Assembly: GCF_032678705.1 (NCBI RefSeq)
Contig: NZ_JAVTSS010000001.1
Span: forward strand, 496,001-560,000
Length of the DNA stretch: 64,000 bases
Source: Pedobacter frigiditerrae
Lineage (GTDB): Bacteria; Bacteroidota; Bacteroidia; Sphingobacteriales; Sphingobacteriaceae
Reading direction: 5' to 3'
The stretch's first letter is position 1; every line of letters begins with the position of its first letter. Below are positions 25,726 through 34,676 of this stretch, piece by piece. Under the pieces are notes generated by a model. It searched no databases, was not told where the DNA came from, and saw nothing but the letters and a program-made list of their open reading frames with translations. The translations under genes were made by a program, and so were the position numbers.

Positions 25726-27810
25726 ATGCAAAGTTTTAGAACAGAACTAGAAAATCCTGTTGTTGAAAGAGATATTATTGATCTTGAGAAAAAGATTAAT
25801 GATTTTCGTTCCGGAAAAATTCATGACGAACGTTTTAGAAGTTTGCGTTTAGCTAGAGGTATTTACGGTCAGCGCCAACCTGGTGTGCAAATGATCCGCA
25901 TTAAATTGCCTTTTGGTAAAGTTAGTTTCAAACAATTATTACGTATTGCGGATATCGCTGACGAATATGGAAGTGGAAATTTACACTTAACCACTCGTCA
26001 AGATATTCAGCTTCACTATGTAAGTTTAGACAGAACACCAGAGCTTTGGTCTAAACTTGAACAAGACGATATTACTTTAAGAGAAGCTTGCGGAAATACA
26101 GTTCGTAATGTAACCTCATCGCCAACATCAGGTATTGACCCAGATGAGCCTTTTGATGTATCGCCTTATGCACAAGCAGTTTTCGCTTACTTTTTGCGTA
26201 ATCCAATTTGCCAGGAAATGGGAAGAAAGATTAAAATTTCTTTCTCCTCAAGCGATAAAGACACAGCATATAGTTATATCCACGATTTAGGTTTTATTCC
26301 TAAAATAAATGAAAAAGGAGAGCGTGGTTTTAAAGTTTTATTTGCAGGCGGATTAGGAGCACAACCGTTTTTAGCAAGTGCAATTAATGATTTTTTACCA
26401 GAAGATCAGTTAATTCCTTTCTCTGAATCAGTACTTAGGGTGTTTGACCGTTATGGAGAACGTAACAATAGAAATAAAGCTCGCTTAAAATATTTGGTTC
26501 AGAAATTAGGCTTGGAGGAAGTATTAAGATTGGTTGAGGAAGAAAGAACAGCCAATAAAGTGAAAACTTTTAAAATTGATTTAAATACTGTTCCGTTGCC
26601 AAGTTATCCGTTTACGCAAGATTATCCGGAAGTTGTAATAGAAAATGAAAAGCACTACGAGCATTGGTTAGCTACAAATGTTTTTGAGCAAAAACAAAGC
26701 GGATTTTTTGGCGTGTATGTTAAAGTATTAATTGGTGATATTAAAACTGATCAGGCAAGAGCTTTTATTAATGCCATTAGACCTTATGTCGCAGACGAAA
26801 TTCGTGTAACTCAAAATCAAGGGTTGCTGTTAAAGTTTGTTCAAGAAAATGCTTTGCCTTCATTATATAAAGCTTTATCTGACATCGGCCTTGCCAATGC
26901 AGGGTTTGATAGTTTAGCAGATATTACCACTTGTCCAGGTACAGACACTTGTAACTTGGGTATTTCTAACAGCATGACTTTAGCTGAGGTTTTAGAAGAA
27001 GTTATTTACGAAGATTTCCCTGAGTTTATTTACGAGAAAAACATCAAAATAAAGATCAGTGGTTGTATGAACTCTTGCGGTCAGCACGGTTTAGCAGAAA
27101 TTGGTTTTCACGGCAGTTCTGTAAAAGCAGAAGGAAAAGTGGTGCCAGCTGTACAAGTAATGTTAGGTGGCGGAACGGTTGGAAACGGTGTAGGAAGAGT
27201 AGCAGAAAGAGTAATTAAAGTGCCTTCTAAAAGAGCTACGCAAGTTTTACATTTATTGTTAAACGATTTTAAAGCGAATAATCAAGAGAATGAAAACTTC
27301 CATCAATATTATGATAGACAAGGGAAAGATTATTTCTATCAATTATTAAAACCACTTGGCGATTTAACCAATCTTAAAGCTGAAGAGTTTGTAGACTGGG
27401 GTCACGAAGAAACCTTTGTAACTGCAATTGGTGTTGGAGAATGTGCGGGTGTGGTAATTGATTTGGTAGCTACTTTATTATTAGAAGCTGAGGAGAAATT
27501 AGGTTGGGCAAATCAGGCATTAGAAAATGAGGCTTATGCAGATTCTATTTACCACAGTTATAGCACAATGGTAAATGCAGCTAAATCTTTATTGTTAGAT
27601 AAAGGCGTTAGCAGCAGCACACAAGCAGGTGTAATTAGAGAATTTGATAATCATTTTGTAGAAAGTGGTGAATTTACATTCAATACAAGTTTTGCTGATT
27701 TAGTGCTTCAAATTAATAAAAACGAACCATCAGCAGCTTTTGCTAAACAATATTTCGCAGCAGCAACTGAATTTTTAAACGAAATAAAAGTCCTAAGGGC
27801 GACAGTGTAA
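25726..27810 (+). CDS. Siroheme-dependent sulfite reductase with C-terminal HEPN-like domain
   Basis: 694 residues. Two nitrite/sulfite reductase ferredoxin-like half domains and two siroheme/4Fe-4S domains span about 1-530. Cluster ligands are C403 and C409 (TTCPGTDTCNLG) and C447 and C451 (SGCMNSCGQH), all present. From about 555 the chain continues as an all-helical domain (YADSIYHSYSTMVNAAKSLL) resembling HEPN domains, not present in NirA/CysI. It reduces sulfite to sulfide; nitrite is the alternative, but the following cysH, cysD and cysN and the siroheme genes make sulfite far more likely. First gene of the operon; the stop overlaps the next ATG (TAATG). Confidence 0.9.
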   Translation: MQSFRTELENPVVERDIIDLEKKINDFRSGKIHDERFRSLRLARGIYGQRQPGVQMIRIKLPFGKVSFKQLLRIADIADEYGSGNLHLTTRQDIQLHYVSLDRTPELWSKLEQDDITLREACGNTVRNVTSSPTSGIDPDEPFDVSPYAQAVFAYFLRNPICQEMGRKIKISFSSSDKDTAYSYIHDLGFIPKINEKGERGFKVLFAGGLGAQPFLASAINDFLPEDQLIPFSESVLRVFDRYGERNNRNKARLKYLVQKLGLEEVLRLVEEERTANKVKTFKIDLNTVPLPSYPFTQDYPEVVIENEKHYEHWLATNVFEQKQSGFFGVYVKVLIGDIKTDQARAFINAIRPYVADEIRVTQNQGLLLKFVQENALPSLYKALSDIGLANAGFDSLADITTCPGTDTCNLGISNSMTLAEVLEEVIYEDFPEFIYEKNIKIKISGCMNSCGQHGLAEIGFHGSSVKAEGKVVPAVQVMLGGGTVGNGVGRVAERVIKVPSKRATQVLHLLLNDFKANNQENENFHQYYDRQGKDYFYQLLKPLGDLTNLKAEEFVDWGHEETFVTAIGVGECAGVVIDLVATLLLEAEEKLGWANQALENEAYADSIYHSYSTMVNAAKSLLLDKGVSSSTQAGVIREFDNHFVESGEFTFNTSFADLVLQINKNEPSAAFAKQYFAAATEFLNEIKVLRATV

Positions 27811-28586
27811 TGGGAGAGAGAAATTTAAACATAGAGCCAAAAATAACCTTATTAGGTGCTGGTCCTGGCGACCCAGATTTGTTAACGTTGAAAGGCGTAA
27901 AAGCTTTGCAAGCTGCAGATGTGGTACTTTATGACGCCTTAACCAACGAAGCTTTATTAACTCACGCACCTGCCGAAGCTATTAAAGTTTATGTTGGTAA
28001 ACGTTCTGGAGAGCATTCTTACGCACAAGATGCAATTAACAAATTGATGGTTGATTATGCACTTAATTATGGTCACGTAGTTCGCCTAAAAGGCGGCGAC
28101 CCATTTGTTTTTGGTAGAGGATATGAAGAGTTGGATTATGCAGATTCTTATAACATTCCAGTAAGCGTAATTCCAGGTATTTCTAGTTCAATTGGCGTAC
28201 CTGGTTTGCAACAAATTCCAGTTACACATCGTGGATTGAGCGAAAGTTTTTGGGTAATTACTGGTACAATTTCAAACGGACAAGTGTCGGATGATATTTA
28301 TCAAGCTGCAAAATCTAATGCAACTGTTATCATTTTAATGGGCTTAAAAAAATTAGCAGAAATTGTTGAGATATTTAAGGCCGAAGGAAAACAGCAATTG
28401 CCAGCTGCGGTAGTTCAAAATGGTTCATCAGACAACGAAAAATTGGTGGTTGGTAAAGTAGAATCGATTTTAGAAATTACAAAAAAAGAAAAAATAGAAG
28501 CACCAGCTTTGCTTATTTTTGGGGAAGTTGTATCATTACATCCATCGTTTAAAACTTTGATTGCACCATATGCTTCCATCTCCTAA
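27810..28586 (+). CDS. cobA: Uroporphyrinogen-III C-methyltransferase (SUMT), copy 1
   Basis: 258 residues of the tetrapyrrole methylase class. Motifs: LLGAGPGDPDLLTLKG (residues 14-29), YVGKRSGEHS, RLKGGDPFVFGRGYEEL and IPGISSSIGVPGLQQIPVTHRG, all canonical. It transfers two methyl groups from SAM to uroporphyrinogen III, giving precorrin-2 for siroheme, the cofactor of the upstream sulfite reductase. Translation is coupled to the upstream gene by a TAATG overlap and its 3' end overlaps the next gene by 17 bases. Confidence 0.93.
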   Translation: MGERNLNIEPKITLLGAGPGDPDLLTLKGVKALQAADVVLYDALTNEALLTHAPAEAIKVYVGKRSGEHSYAQDAINKLMVDYALNYGHVVRLKGGDPFVFGRGYEELDYADSYNIPVSVIPGISSSIGVPGLQQIPVTHRGLSESFWVITGTISNGQVSDDIYQAAKSNATVIILMGLKKLAEIVEIFKAEGKQQLPAAVVQNGSSDNEKLVVGKVESILEITKKEKIEAPALLIFGEVVSLHPSFKTLIAPYASIS

Positions 28587-30081
28587 AACCAATAATAATG
28601 TGCCTTTTTCTCAAGAAGAGAAAGGAAATCAGCTGTTTCCAGTTTTTGTAAAACTGAATCAGTTGCGTACTTTATTAATTGGTGGAGGAAATATTGGTTT
28701 AGAGAAATTAACGGCAATAGTTAACAATAGCTTTCAAGCTGATATTACAATAGTCGCCGAACATATCAATCCGGCAATAACAAGTTTAATTGAAGCTCAT
28801 CCTGCTGTTAAGATTAAACAAAAACGTTATGATGCAACAGATTTAAATGATGTTGATATTGTTTTTGTTGCCACAGGCGATAATGTTTTAAATGAACAAA
28901 TAAGAAAAGAAGCACACGAGAAAGGTCTGTTGATCAATGTGGCTGATAAACCAGAACTGTGTGATTTCTATTTAGGTTCTATTGTACAAAAAGGCGATTT
29001 AAAGATTGCGATTTCTACTAATGGAAAATCGCCTACTATTGCAAAACGTTTAAAAGAGATTTTAAATGAGGGTATTCCGGCAGAGTTGGATGAAACTTTG
29101 CAAAATATGAGCGCTTTGCGTCAAACTTTAAAAGGAGATTTTGCTTCAAAAGTTAAAACGTTAAATAAGGTTACAGAGAATTTAATTAACAATAAAAAGA
29201 GTTTTGCAGAGCGAAATATTAAATGGTTAATCTGGCTTTCCATTATCTTATTTATTTATACCGCTGGTTTAACGCTTTGGAATACTGAGCCAGAATTTAA
29301 AACTTTTTTAATAGATATTGACCCATTATTTTATTGGTTTTTAGGCGCTGGATTTGTATTTGCTATGGTTGATGGAGCAATTGGAATGTCTTACGGTGTA
29401 ACAACTGCATCTTTTTCTTTAGCTATGGGATTGCCACCAGCATCAGCCAGTATGGCGATACATATTTCTGAAGTTTTAAGTAATGGTATTGCTGGATGGA
29501 TGCACTACAAAATGGGTAATGTAAACTGGAAACTTTTTAAATTATTAATTATACCAGCCATTATTGGAGCAGTTTTAGGTGCTTACATTTTATCATCGCT
29601 AGAACATTATAGTGCTTACGTAAAACCTGTTGTAGGTATTTATACACTGTTTTTGGGCGGGATTATATTAAAGAAAGCCTTTAGTATTAAAAAGAAAAAA
29701 GTAGCTGGAGATAAAATTAAAAAGATTGGTCCTTTGGGTTTTGTTGGTGGTTTTATAGATGCCGCATTTGGTGGTGGGTGGGGCTCGATTGTATTGTCGA
29801 GTTTAATTGCAGGTGGCAGACATCCGTTGTTTTCATTAGGAACGGTTAAAATTTCGAGGTTTTTTATTGCTACTTTAAGTTCACTTACGTTTTTTACCAT
29901 GTTAGGCGGTAGATACTGGGAAGCAGTTTTAGGTTTAATTATTGGAAGCGCTTTAGCATCGCCAATTGCAGCAAGAGTCTCAAATAAAATATCTGCAAAA
30001 ACAATCATGGTTGCAGTAGGTATAATTGTTATGGTGGTGAGTTTACGCAGCGTAATTATGTTTATTTTAAAATTGATATAG
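28570..30081 (+). CDS. Fusion: precorrin-2 dehydrogenase/ferrochelatase (SirC-like) with TSUP (TauE/SafE) membrane permease
   Basis: 503 residues from ATG 28570. Residues ~20-200 are a CysG-B/Met8/SirC-type domain with nucleotide-binding LLIGGGNIGLEKL, VFVATGD, NVADKPELCDFYLGSIV and AISTNGKSPTIAKRLKE. It oxidises precorrin-2 to sirohydrochlorin and, in Met8/CysG, also inserts iron. From ~218 the chain becomes a polytopic membrane protein of the TauE/SafE (TSUP) family, about 8-9 helices, with a repeated motif (DGAIGMSYGVTTASF and DAAFGGGWGSIVLSSL). TSUP members move sulfite, sulfate or organosulfur anions. The fusion ties siroheme formation to sulfur anion transport. No frameshift is seen; the linker is continuous. 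Confidence 0.88.
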   Translation: MLPSPKTNNNVPFSQEEKGNQLFPVFVKLNQLRTLLIGGGNIGLEKLTAIVNNSFQADITIVAEHINPAITSLIEAHPAVKIKQKRYDATDLNDVDIVFVATGDNVLNEQIRKEAHEKGLLINVADKPELCDFYLGSIVQKGDLKIAISTNGKSPTIAKRLKEILNEGIPAELDETLQNMSALRQTLKGDFASKVKTLNKVTENLINNKKSFAERNIKWLIWLSIILFIYTAGLTLWNTEPEFKTFLIDIDPLFYWFLGAGFVFAMVDGAIGMSYGVTTASFSLAMGLPPASASMAIHISEVLSNGIAGWMHYKMGNVNWKLFKLLIIPAIIGAVLGAYILSSLEHYSAYVKPVVGIYTLFLGGIILKKAFSIKKKKVAGDKIKKIGPLGFVGGFIDAAFGGGWGSIVLSSLIAGGRHPLFSLGTVKISRFFIATLSSLTFFTMLGGRYWEAVLGLIIGSALASPIAARVSNKISAKTIMVAVGIIVMVVSLRSVIMFILKLI

Positions 30082-30084
30082 GCG

Positions 30085-30810
30085 ATGGAGGAATTAGAAA
30101 ATTTAAAGCAAGAATTAGCTGGTCTAAGCATCGTAGATAAACTTTGGTTTTTAACTAAAAAGTACGAAGGCAGAATTGTATTTAGTACAAGTTTTGGATG
30201 GGAAGACCAAGTAGTTACCGATATTATATTCGCTAATAAAATTCCCATTAAGGTTTTTACATTAGAAACAGGAAGGTTGTTTCCAGAAACTTATTACGTG
30301 TGGAATAGAACGCTAGAGGTTTACCAACAAACAATTCACGCTTATTATCCACAAGCAGATTTATTGCAGGCAATGGTTAATGCGAAAGGACCAAATAGCT
30401 TTTATGAATCTGTAGAAAATAGAAAAGAGTGTTGTCATATTCGTAAAATAGAGCCTTTAAAAAGAGCCTTGTATGGTAACGAAATTTGGGTAACTGGAAT
30501 TAGGGCAGAGCAAAGTCCGAATAGGGAAGATATGCACGACTTAGAATACGATGCCTCAAATCAGTTGATCAAGTTCCATCCCATTTTCGAATGGACACTA
30601 GAGGAGGTGAAACAATATATCAAGGACAATAATATTGTTTACAACACTTTGCACGATAAAGGTTTCCCAAGCATCGGCTGTGCCCCATGTACAAGAGCGG
30701 TACAACCTGGCGAAGATTTTAGAGCAGGAAGATGGTGGTGGGAAGACCAAAGCAAAAAAGAGTGCGGCTTACACAATACCGCTGAGGAGATTGTGGCGAG
30801 CAAAGAATAG
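30085..30810 (+). CDS. cysH: Adenylyl-sulfate (APS) reductase, CysH family, 4Fe-4S type
   Basis: 241 residues. The PP-loop start FSTSFGWEDQVV, the motif RKECCHIRKIEPL with C116-C117 and GCAPCTR with C199/C202 give the CC-x(~80)-CxxC ligands of a 4Fe-4S cluster, which marks assimilatory APS reductases rather than PAPS reductases. The C-terminal KKECGLH carries the catalytic cysteine. It reduces adenylyl-sulfate with thioredoxin to sulfite and AMP, which agrees with the absence of an APS kinase (cysC) here. Three bases after the preceding gene, same operon. Confidence 0.93.
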   Translation: MEELENLKQELAGLSIVDKLWFLTKKYEGRIVFSTSFGWEDQVVTDIIFANKIPIKVFTLETGRLFPETYYVWNRTLEVYQQTIHAYYPQADLLQAMVNAKGPNSFYESVENRKECCHIRKIEPLKRALYGNEIWVTGIRAEQSPNREDMHDLEYDASNQLIKFHPIFEWTLEEVKQYIKDNNIVYNTLHDKGFPSIGCAPCTRAVQPGEDFRAGRWWWEDQSKKECGLHNTAEEIVASKE

Positions 30811-30986
30811 ACAGATGGAAAATGGAAGAGGTAAAATGGAAGATGGGCAGAAAGTTGAAAGAATAATACTTACAGCGAATACCTAATTAATATCTCCATT
30901 GTAATATAAATTAGAATTAATTACGAGAGTGCTTGGTAATGAAACCTATCTCAATACTCAATACGCACATCTCAATACTAGAAATA
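30811..30986 (+). repeat. Polarised word repeats between cysH and cysD
   Basis: Directly after the cysH stop come words ATGGAAAATGGAAGAGG and TAAAATGGAAGATGG (30815-30846, G-rich). Directly before the cysD ATG come CTCAATACTCAATACGC and ATCTCAATACTA (30953-30980, C-rich). The leading frame extension of cysD (from a TTG at 30933) is made by these words and is not part of the protein. Confidence 0.7.
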
Positions 30987-31892
30987 ATGAGCGAATACAA
31001 TTTTGATTATTTAGACGAATTAGAGGCCGAGGCTATTCACATTTTACGTGAAGTGGCAGGGCAATTTGAGAAACCAGCTTTGCTGTTTTCTGGAGGAAAG
31101 GATTCGATAACATTGGTGCGGTTAGCTGAGAAAGCATTTAGACCAGGCAAATTTCCCTTCCCCTTGGTGCACATAGATACTGGACATAATTTTGAAGAAA
31201 CCATCCAATACCGTGATGAAATGGTGGCGAGAATTGGCGAAAAACTAATTATTGGTTCGGTTCAAAAATCTATTGACGAAGGTAAGGTAATTGAACAAAC
31301 AGGTAAAAATGCAAGCCGTAATGCCTTGCAAACGGTTACACTTTTAGATACCATTTTAGAACATAAGTTTGATGCTTGTATCGGCGGTGCCAGAAGAGAT
31401 GAAGAAAAAGCTCGGGCTAAAGAGCGTATTTTCTCAGTTAGAGATGAGTTTGGTCAGTGGGACCCAAAACGCCAACGCCCAGAATTATGGAATATTTACA
31501 ATGGTAAAATCCATAAAGGCGAAAACGTAAGGGTGTTTCCAATAAGTAACTGGACCGAGCTTGATGTTTGGAATTACATTCGTAGGGAAAATATCGCTTT
31601 GCCAAGTATTTATTTTGCGCATCAACGTGATTGTATTACCAGAAACGGACAATTAATGGCAGCCTCTCCATTTTTAAATATGGATAGTGAAGATGTTGTA
31701 GAAAGCAAAAAAGTTCGTTTCCGTACGGTAGGAGATATGTCTTGTACAGCTGCTGTAGAATCTGATGCTGATTTAATTGATGACATTATTCAAGAAATAA
31801 GCGATTCGAAAATCTCAGAACGTGGCGCTCGTATGGACGATAAGGTTTCTGAAGCAGCAATGGAAGACAGAAAAAAAGGGGGATACTTTTAA
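30987..31892 (+). CDS. cysD: Sulfate adenylyltransferase subunit 2 (ATP sulfurylase small subunit)
   Basis: 301 residues from ATG 30987, the usual CysD length; the in-frame extension back to 30933 is encoded by intergenic word repeat. PP-loop SGGKDSITLV, then HIDTGHNFEE, CIGGARRDEEKARAKERIFS and the C-terminal RGARMDDK-type segment are all conserved. With CysN it makes adenylyl-sulfate and pyrophosphate from sulfate and ATP, driven by GTP hydrolysis. Followed after 115 bases by cysN, with a hairpin-forming word repeat in between. Confidence 0.95.
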   Translation: MSEYNFDYLDELEAEAIHILREVAGQFEKPALLFSGGKDSITLVRLAEKAFRPGKFPFPLVHIDTGHNFEETIQYRDEMVARIGEKLIIGSVQKSIDEGKVIEQTGKNASRNALQTVTLLDTILEHKFDACIGGARRDEEKARAKERIFSVRDEFGQWDPKRQRPELWNIYNGKIHKGENVRVFPISNWTELDVWNYIRRENIALPSIYFAHQRDCITRNGQLMAASPFLNMDSEDVVESKKVRFRTVGDMSCTAAVESDADLIDDIIQEISDSKISERGARMDDKVSEAAMEDRKKGGYF

Positions 31893-32007
31893 TAGAATTG
31901 AGTAAAGCGTATTGCGTATAGCGACAATATGGCAAAGCTTTTTAATTAGATATGAGTTGATGAACAAGTCTCAATACGCAATACTCATATCGCAATACTA
32001 AAACAAA
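31893..32007 (+). repeat. Word-repeat hairpin between cysD and cysN
   Basis: GTATTGCGTAT (31909-31919, after the cysD stop) and ATACGCAATAC (31974-31984, before the cysN start) are a perfect 11-bp inverted pair. Surrounding words such as CTCAATACGCAATACTC and ATCGCAATACTA are degenerate relatives of the leader words before cysD and tig. Confidence 0.75.
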
Positions 32008-33258
32008 ATGAACATATTAAAATTTTTCACAGCGGGTAGTGTAGATGATGGTAAAAGTACCCTCATTGGTCGCTTGTTATATGATACCGATTCTATTTTA
32101 GCAGACCAGTTAGAAGCTTTGCAAAGCTCTAACAGAAAAAACGACGATGGAACAATAGACTTAGCCATTTTAACAGATGGTTTAAGAGCCGAACGCGAAC
32201 AAGGAATTACTATTGATGTGGCCTATAAATACTTTCAAACCGAGAAGAGAAAATTTATTATAGCCGATACTCCAGGCCACATTCAATATACCCGAAACAT
32301 GGTTACAGGTGCCTCTACAGCAAATTTAGCCATCATTTTAATTGATGCTAGGAATGGTGTGGTGGAGCAAACCATTCGCCATTCTTACTTGGTTTCCTTG
32401 TTGGGCATCAAACACATTGTGGTTGCCGTTAACAAAATGGACATGATGGATTATAGCGAAACTGTTTTTACTGCCATTAAAGAAAAGTATAAAACGCTAG
32501 CACAAAACCTAGGTTTAAAAGACGTAACTTATATTCCTGTTAGCGCACTGAAAGGCGATAACATCGTACAACCATCAGCACACATGGATTGGTACGAAGG
32601 CGAAAGCTTGTTGCACTTCTTAGAGAAAGTTGATACAGATTTGCAAGACAAAACCACGCAAGCTCGTATGCCTGTGCAATGGGTAATCAGACCTCAAACA
32701 GATGAGCTTCACGATTACAGAGGTTATGCAGGAAGGGTGTTGAGTGGTACTTTTAAAGTAAATGATATGGTTACTGTTTTGCCTGCCGGAACAAGTTCTA
32801 CCATTAGTAAAATCGAATTCTTCGAAAATGAATTAGAGCAAGCTTTGGCTGGTCAATCAGTTACCATACATTTAAAAGATAACATCGATATCAGTCGTGG
32901 CGATACTTTGGTTAATTCTTCGGCCTTGCCAATAGAATCTAAACTTATAGAAGCGGATTTATGTTGGATGGACGGAAGAGCGTTAGACCCATCAATCATG
33001 TATTTAATTCAGCATAACAGCAAAACTACTAAATGTAAAATCAATGAGATTTTGTACAAAGTAGATATCAATACATTAGAAAGACACGCTGCTGAAGAGT
33101 TTAAATTAAACGATATTGGTCGTGTAATCGTTAAAACAGCAGATGCTTTGGCTTTCGATTTATATGGAGATAACAGGGCAAACGGTTCAGCCATTTTAAT
33201 TGATAGTCGTACCAACTTAACAGTTGGGGCATTGATGTTTAGGGCTTCGGTAGAATAG
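32008..33258 (+). CDS. cysN: Sulfate adenylyltransferase subunit 1 (GTPase)
   Basis: 416 residues. EF-Tu-like GTPase: G1 GSVDDGKSTLIGRLLYD, switch region EREQGITIDVAY, G3 ADTPGH, G4 NKMD, and two beta-barrel domains after residue ~220. No C-terminal APS kinase domain (no NodQ-type fusion), in line with direct APS reduction by the CysH here. GTP hydrolysis drives adenylation of sulfate by CysD. Last gene of the main sulfur operon; about 430 repeat-rich bases follow. Confidence 0.95.
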   Translation: MNILKFFTAGSVDDGKSTLIGRLLYDTDSILADQLEALQSSNRKNDDGTIDLAILTDGLRAEREQGITIDVAYKYFQTEKRKFIIADTPGHIQYTRNMVTGASTANLAIILIDARNGVVEQTIRHSYLVSLLGIKHIVVAVNKMDMMDYSETVFTAIKEKYKTLAQNLGLKDVTYIPVSALKGDNIVQPSAHMDWYEGESLLHFLEKVDTDLQDKTTQARMPVQWVIRPQTDELHDYRGYAGRVLSGTFKVNDMVTVLPAGTSSTISKIEFFENELEQALAGQSVTIHLKDNIDISRGDTLVNSSALPIESKLIEADLCWMDGRALDPSIMYLIQHNSKTTKCKINEILYKVDINTLERHAAEEFKLNDIGRVIVKTADALAFDLYGDNRANGSAILIDSRTNLTVGALMFRASVE

Positions 33259-33627
33259 CATAAAATCAAAGTCCCCTTTAGGGGATTTAGGGGTTAGAAA
33301 AGCAATTTCAGCGGGGCATCGGTTACGGTAGTCCCGCTTTTCGTTTTACTACGCTCTCGTTCCTCGGCTTCGTGCTCACTGCAATCGGGTTTAGAAAACC
33401 TAAAACTGTGCAAGAAACATCAGTAGCTTCCATCACTCTTATGAAAACAGGCATTCTAATGCATTTCATTATTTAGCTAGCCTTCCTTTCGCATTACGAT
33501 ACCCTTCCGATAGCTATCGGAACGAGTGGGTATGACGCAATTTGATAAGATCGTTGTAATCCTATCATCATTAAATCCCCCTCAATCCTACTCAAGACAG
33601 CCTTTTTAATTTATTTTAAAATAAATT
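33259..33627. repeat. Gene-free region with a variable-core repeat copy and a CCGATAGCTATCGG insert
   Basis: 33329-33393 is a minus-orientation copy of the variable-core repeat (AGTCCCGCTTTTCG and CACTGCAATCGGGTTT ends; core GAGCACGAAGCCGAGGAACG on the minus strand). 33505-33522 is the perfect 18-base palindrome TTCCGATAGCTATCGGAA between ACCC and GAGTGGGT, as if inserted into a hairpin loop. No gene is seen. Confidence 0.65.
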
Positions 33628-33658
33628 CTACTATTTCTATAGATTTTATATAAATTTG
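33628..33658 (+). promoter_or_regulatory. Promoter and Rrf2-type box of the second SUMT gene
   Basis: The -7 box TAAATTTG (33651-33658) is preceded by CTACTA-tt-TCTATA (33628-33641), the same box as at the sulfite reductase promoter, at nearly the same distance. This suggests co-regulation of both siroheme/sulfur units. Confidence 0.5.
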
Positions 33659-33687
33659 TTTTGTTGATATACTTAATACCCTGAGCG

Positions 33688-34485
33688 ATGATTTTAAATA
33701 AGATAGAAAAAACTCAAGTAGAACCAAAAATTACATTAGTAGGTGCAGGTCCTGGCGATCCAGATTTGTTAACTTTAAAAGGCGTTAAAGCTTTGCAAAC
33801 AGCAGATGTGGTACTTTATGATGCTTTGGTAAATGAGGCTTTATTAAATCACGCACCAGAAAATGCAATTAAGGTTTATGTAGGTAAACGTTCAGGTGAT
33901 GAATCATTCTCTCAAGATTTAGTTAATAAATTAATGATTGACTACGCTTTAAACTATGGTCATGTTGTTCGTCTAAAAAGCGGCGACCCATTTGTGTTTG
34001 CTCGTGGTTTCGAAGAAATTGATGTGGCAGAATCTTATAGCATTCCAACAGAAATTGTTCCTGGTGTATCTAGCGCTTTAGGCGTACCAGGTTTACAGAA
34101 AATCCCTATGGTTTATGGTAACTTAAGTGAAAGCTTTTGGGTAGTTACTGGTACAAACTCACAAGGAGAAATTTCGCCAGATTTATATGTGGCAGCTAAA
34201 TCTAATGCTACCATTGTGGTATTAATGGGTATCGAAAAAATCAAGGAAATTGCAAACATATTTAAAACCGAGGGTAAGGCTAATTTACCAGTTGCAGTAA
34301 TCGAGAATGGCTCATCTAAAGAAGAAAACGTAGTAGTTGGTATTGTTGATACCATTGAAGAATTAATAGAAGAAAAGAAATTAAGCTCACCAGCATTGCT
34401 AGTATTTGGAAATGTTGTATCGTTGCATCCTCAATTTAATGCGATAAAAGAGTTCTATTCAATTATGGCGCAAGAAGAATATTAG
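33688..34485 (+). CDS. Uroporphyrinogen-III C-methyltransferase (SUMT), copy 2
   Basis: 265 residues, clearly paralogous to the gene at 27810 through most of its length (VGAGPGDPDLLTLKGVKALQ, YVGKRSGDESFSQ, VPGVSSALGVPGLQ). The usual RLKGGDPFVFGRG loop reads RLKSGDPFVFARG here, and the segment IPVTHRGLSES is replaced by IPMVYGNLSES. Those changes near the SAM and substrate pocket may mean altered activity. It has its own promoter with the putative Rrf2 box and its own terminator. Siroheme synthesis is the likely role; redundancy or specialisation remains open. Confidence 0.85.
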   Translation: MILNKIEKTQVEPKITLVGAGPGDPDLLTLKGVKALQTADVVLYDALVNEALLNHAPENAIKVYVGKRSGDESFSQDLVNKLMIDYALNYGHVVRLKSGDPFVFARGFEEIDVAESYSIPTEIVPGVSSALGVPGLQKIPMVYGNLSESFWVVTGTNSQGEISPDLYVAAKSNATIVVLMGIEKIKEIANIFKTEGKANLPVAVIENGSSKEENVVVGIVDTIEELIEEKKLSSPALLVFGNVVSLHPQFNAIKEFYSIMAQEEY

Positions 34486-34514
34486 TACCATATTTTATTT
34501 TTTTGTTTTGGAGC

Positions 34515-34548
34515 AAAAGGTTGGGTAGCAATATTCAACCTTTTCTTT
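34515..34548 (+). terminator. Probable terminator of the second SUMT gene
   Basis: Stem AAAAGGTTG / CAACCTTTT (34515-34523, 34536-34544) followed by CTTTTA, 30 bases after the stop. Confidence 0.65.
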
Positions 34549-34676
34549 TATGGAAATAATTTTTCTAAAAACAATAAATTTCCAGTGACAACTAAACCAT
34601 TGAAATTATTTTTTTATTAAATGTTTGCATTAGTCAATCTAATGCCTAATTTAAGTAAGTTTTTCAAAGGTATCAT

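Noticed and set aside
29640..30248. 202-residue open frame on the minus strand
   Set aside because: It is antisense to the TSUP permease and cysH, which have clear family motifs; the composition mirrors the membrane protein coding strand.
30635..30886. 83-residue frame overlapping the end of cysH
   Set aside because: Different frame within cysH and then G-rich word repeats; no independent support.
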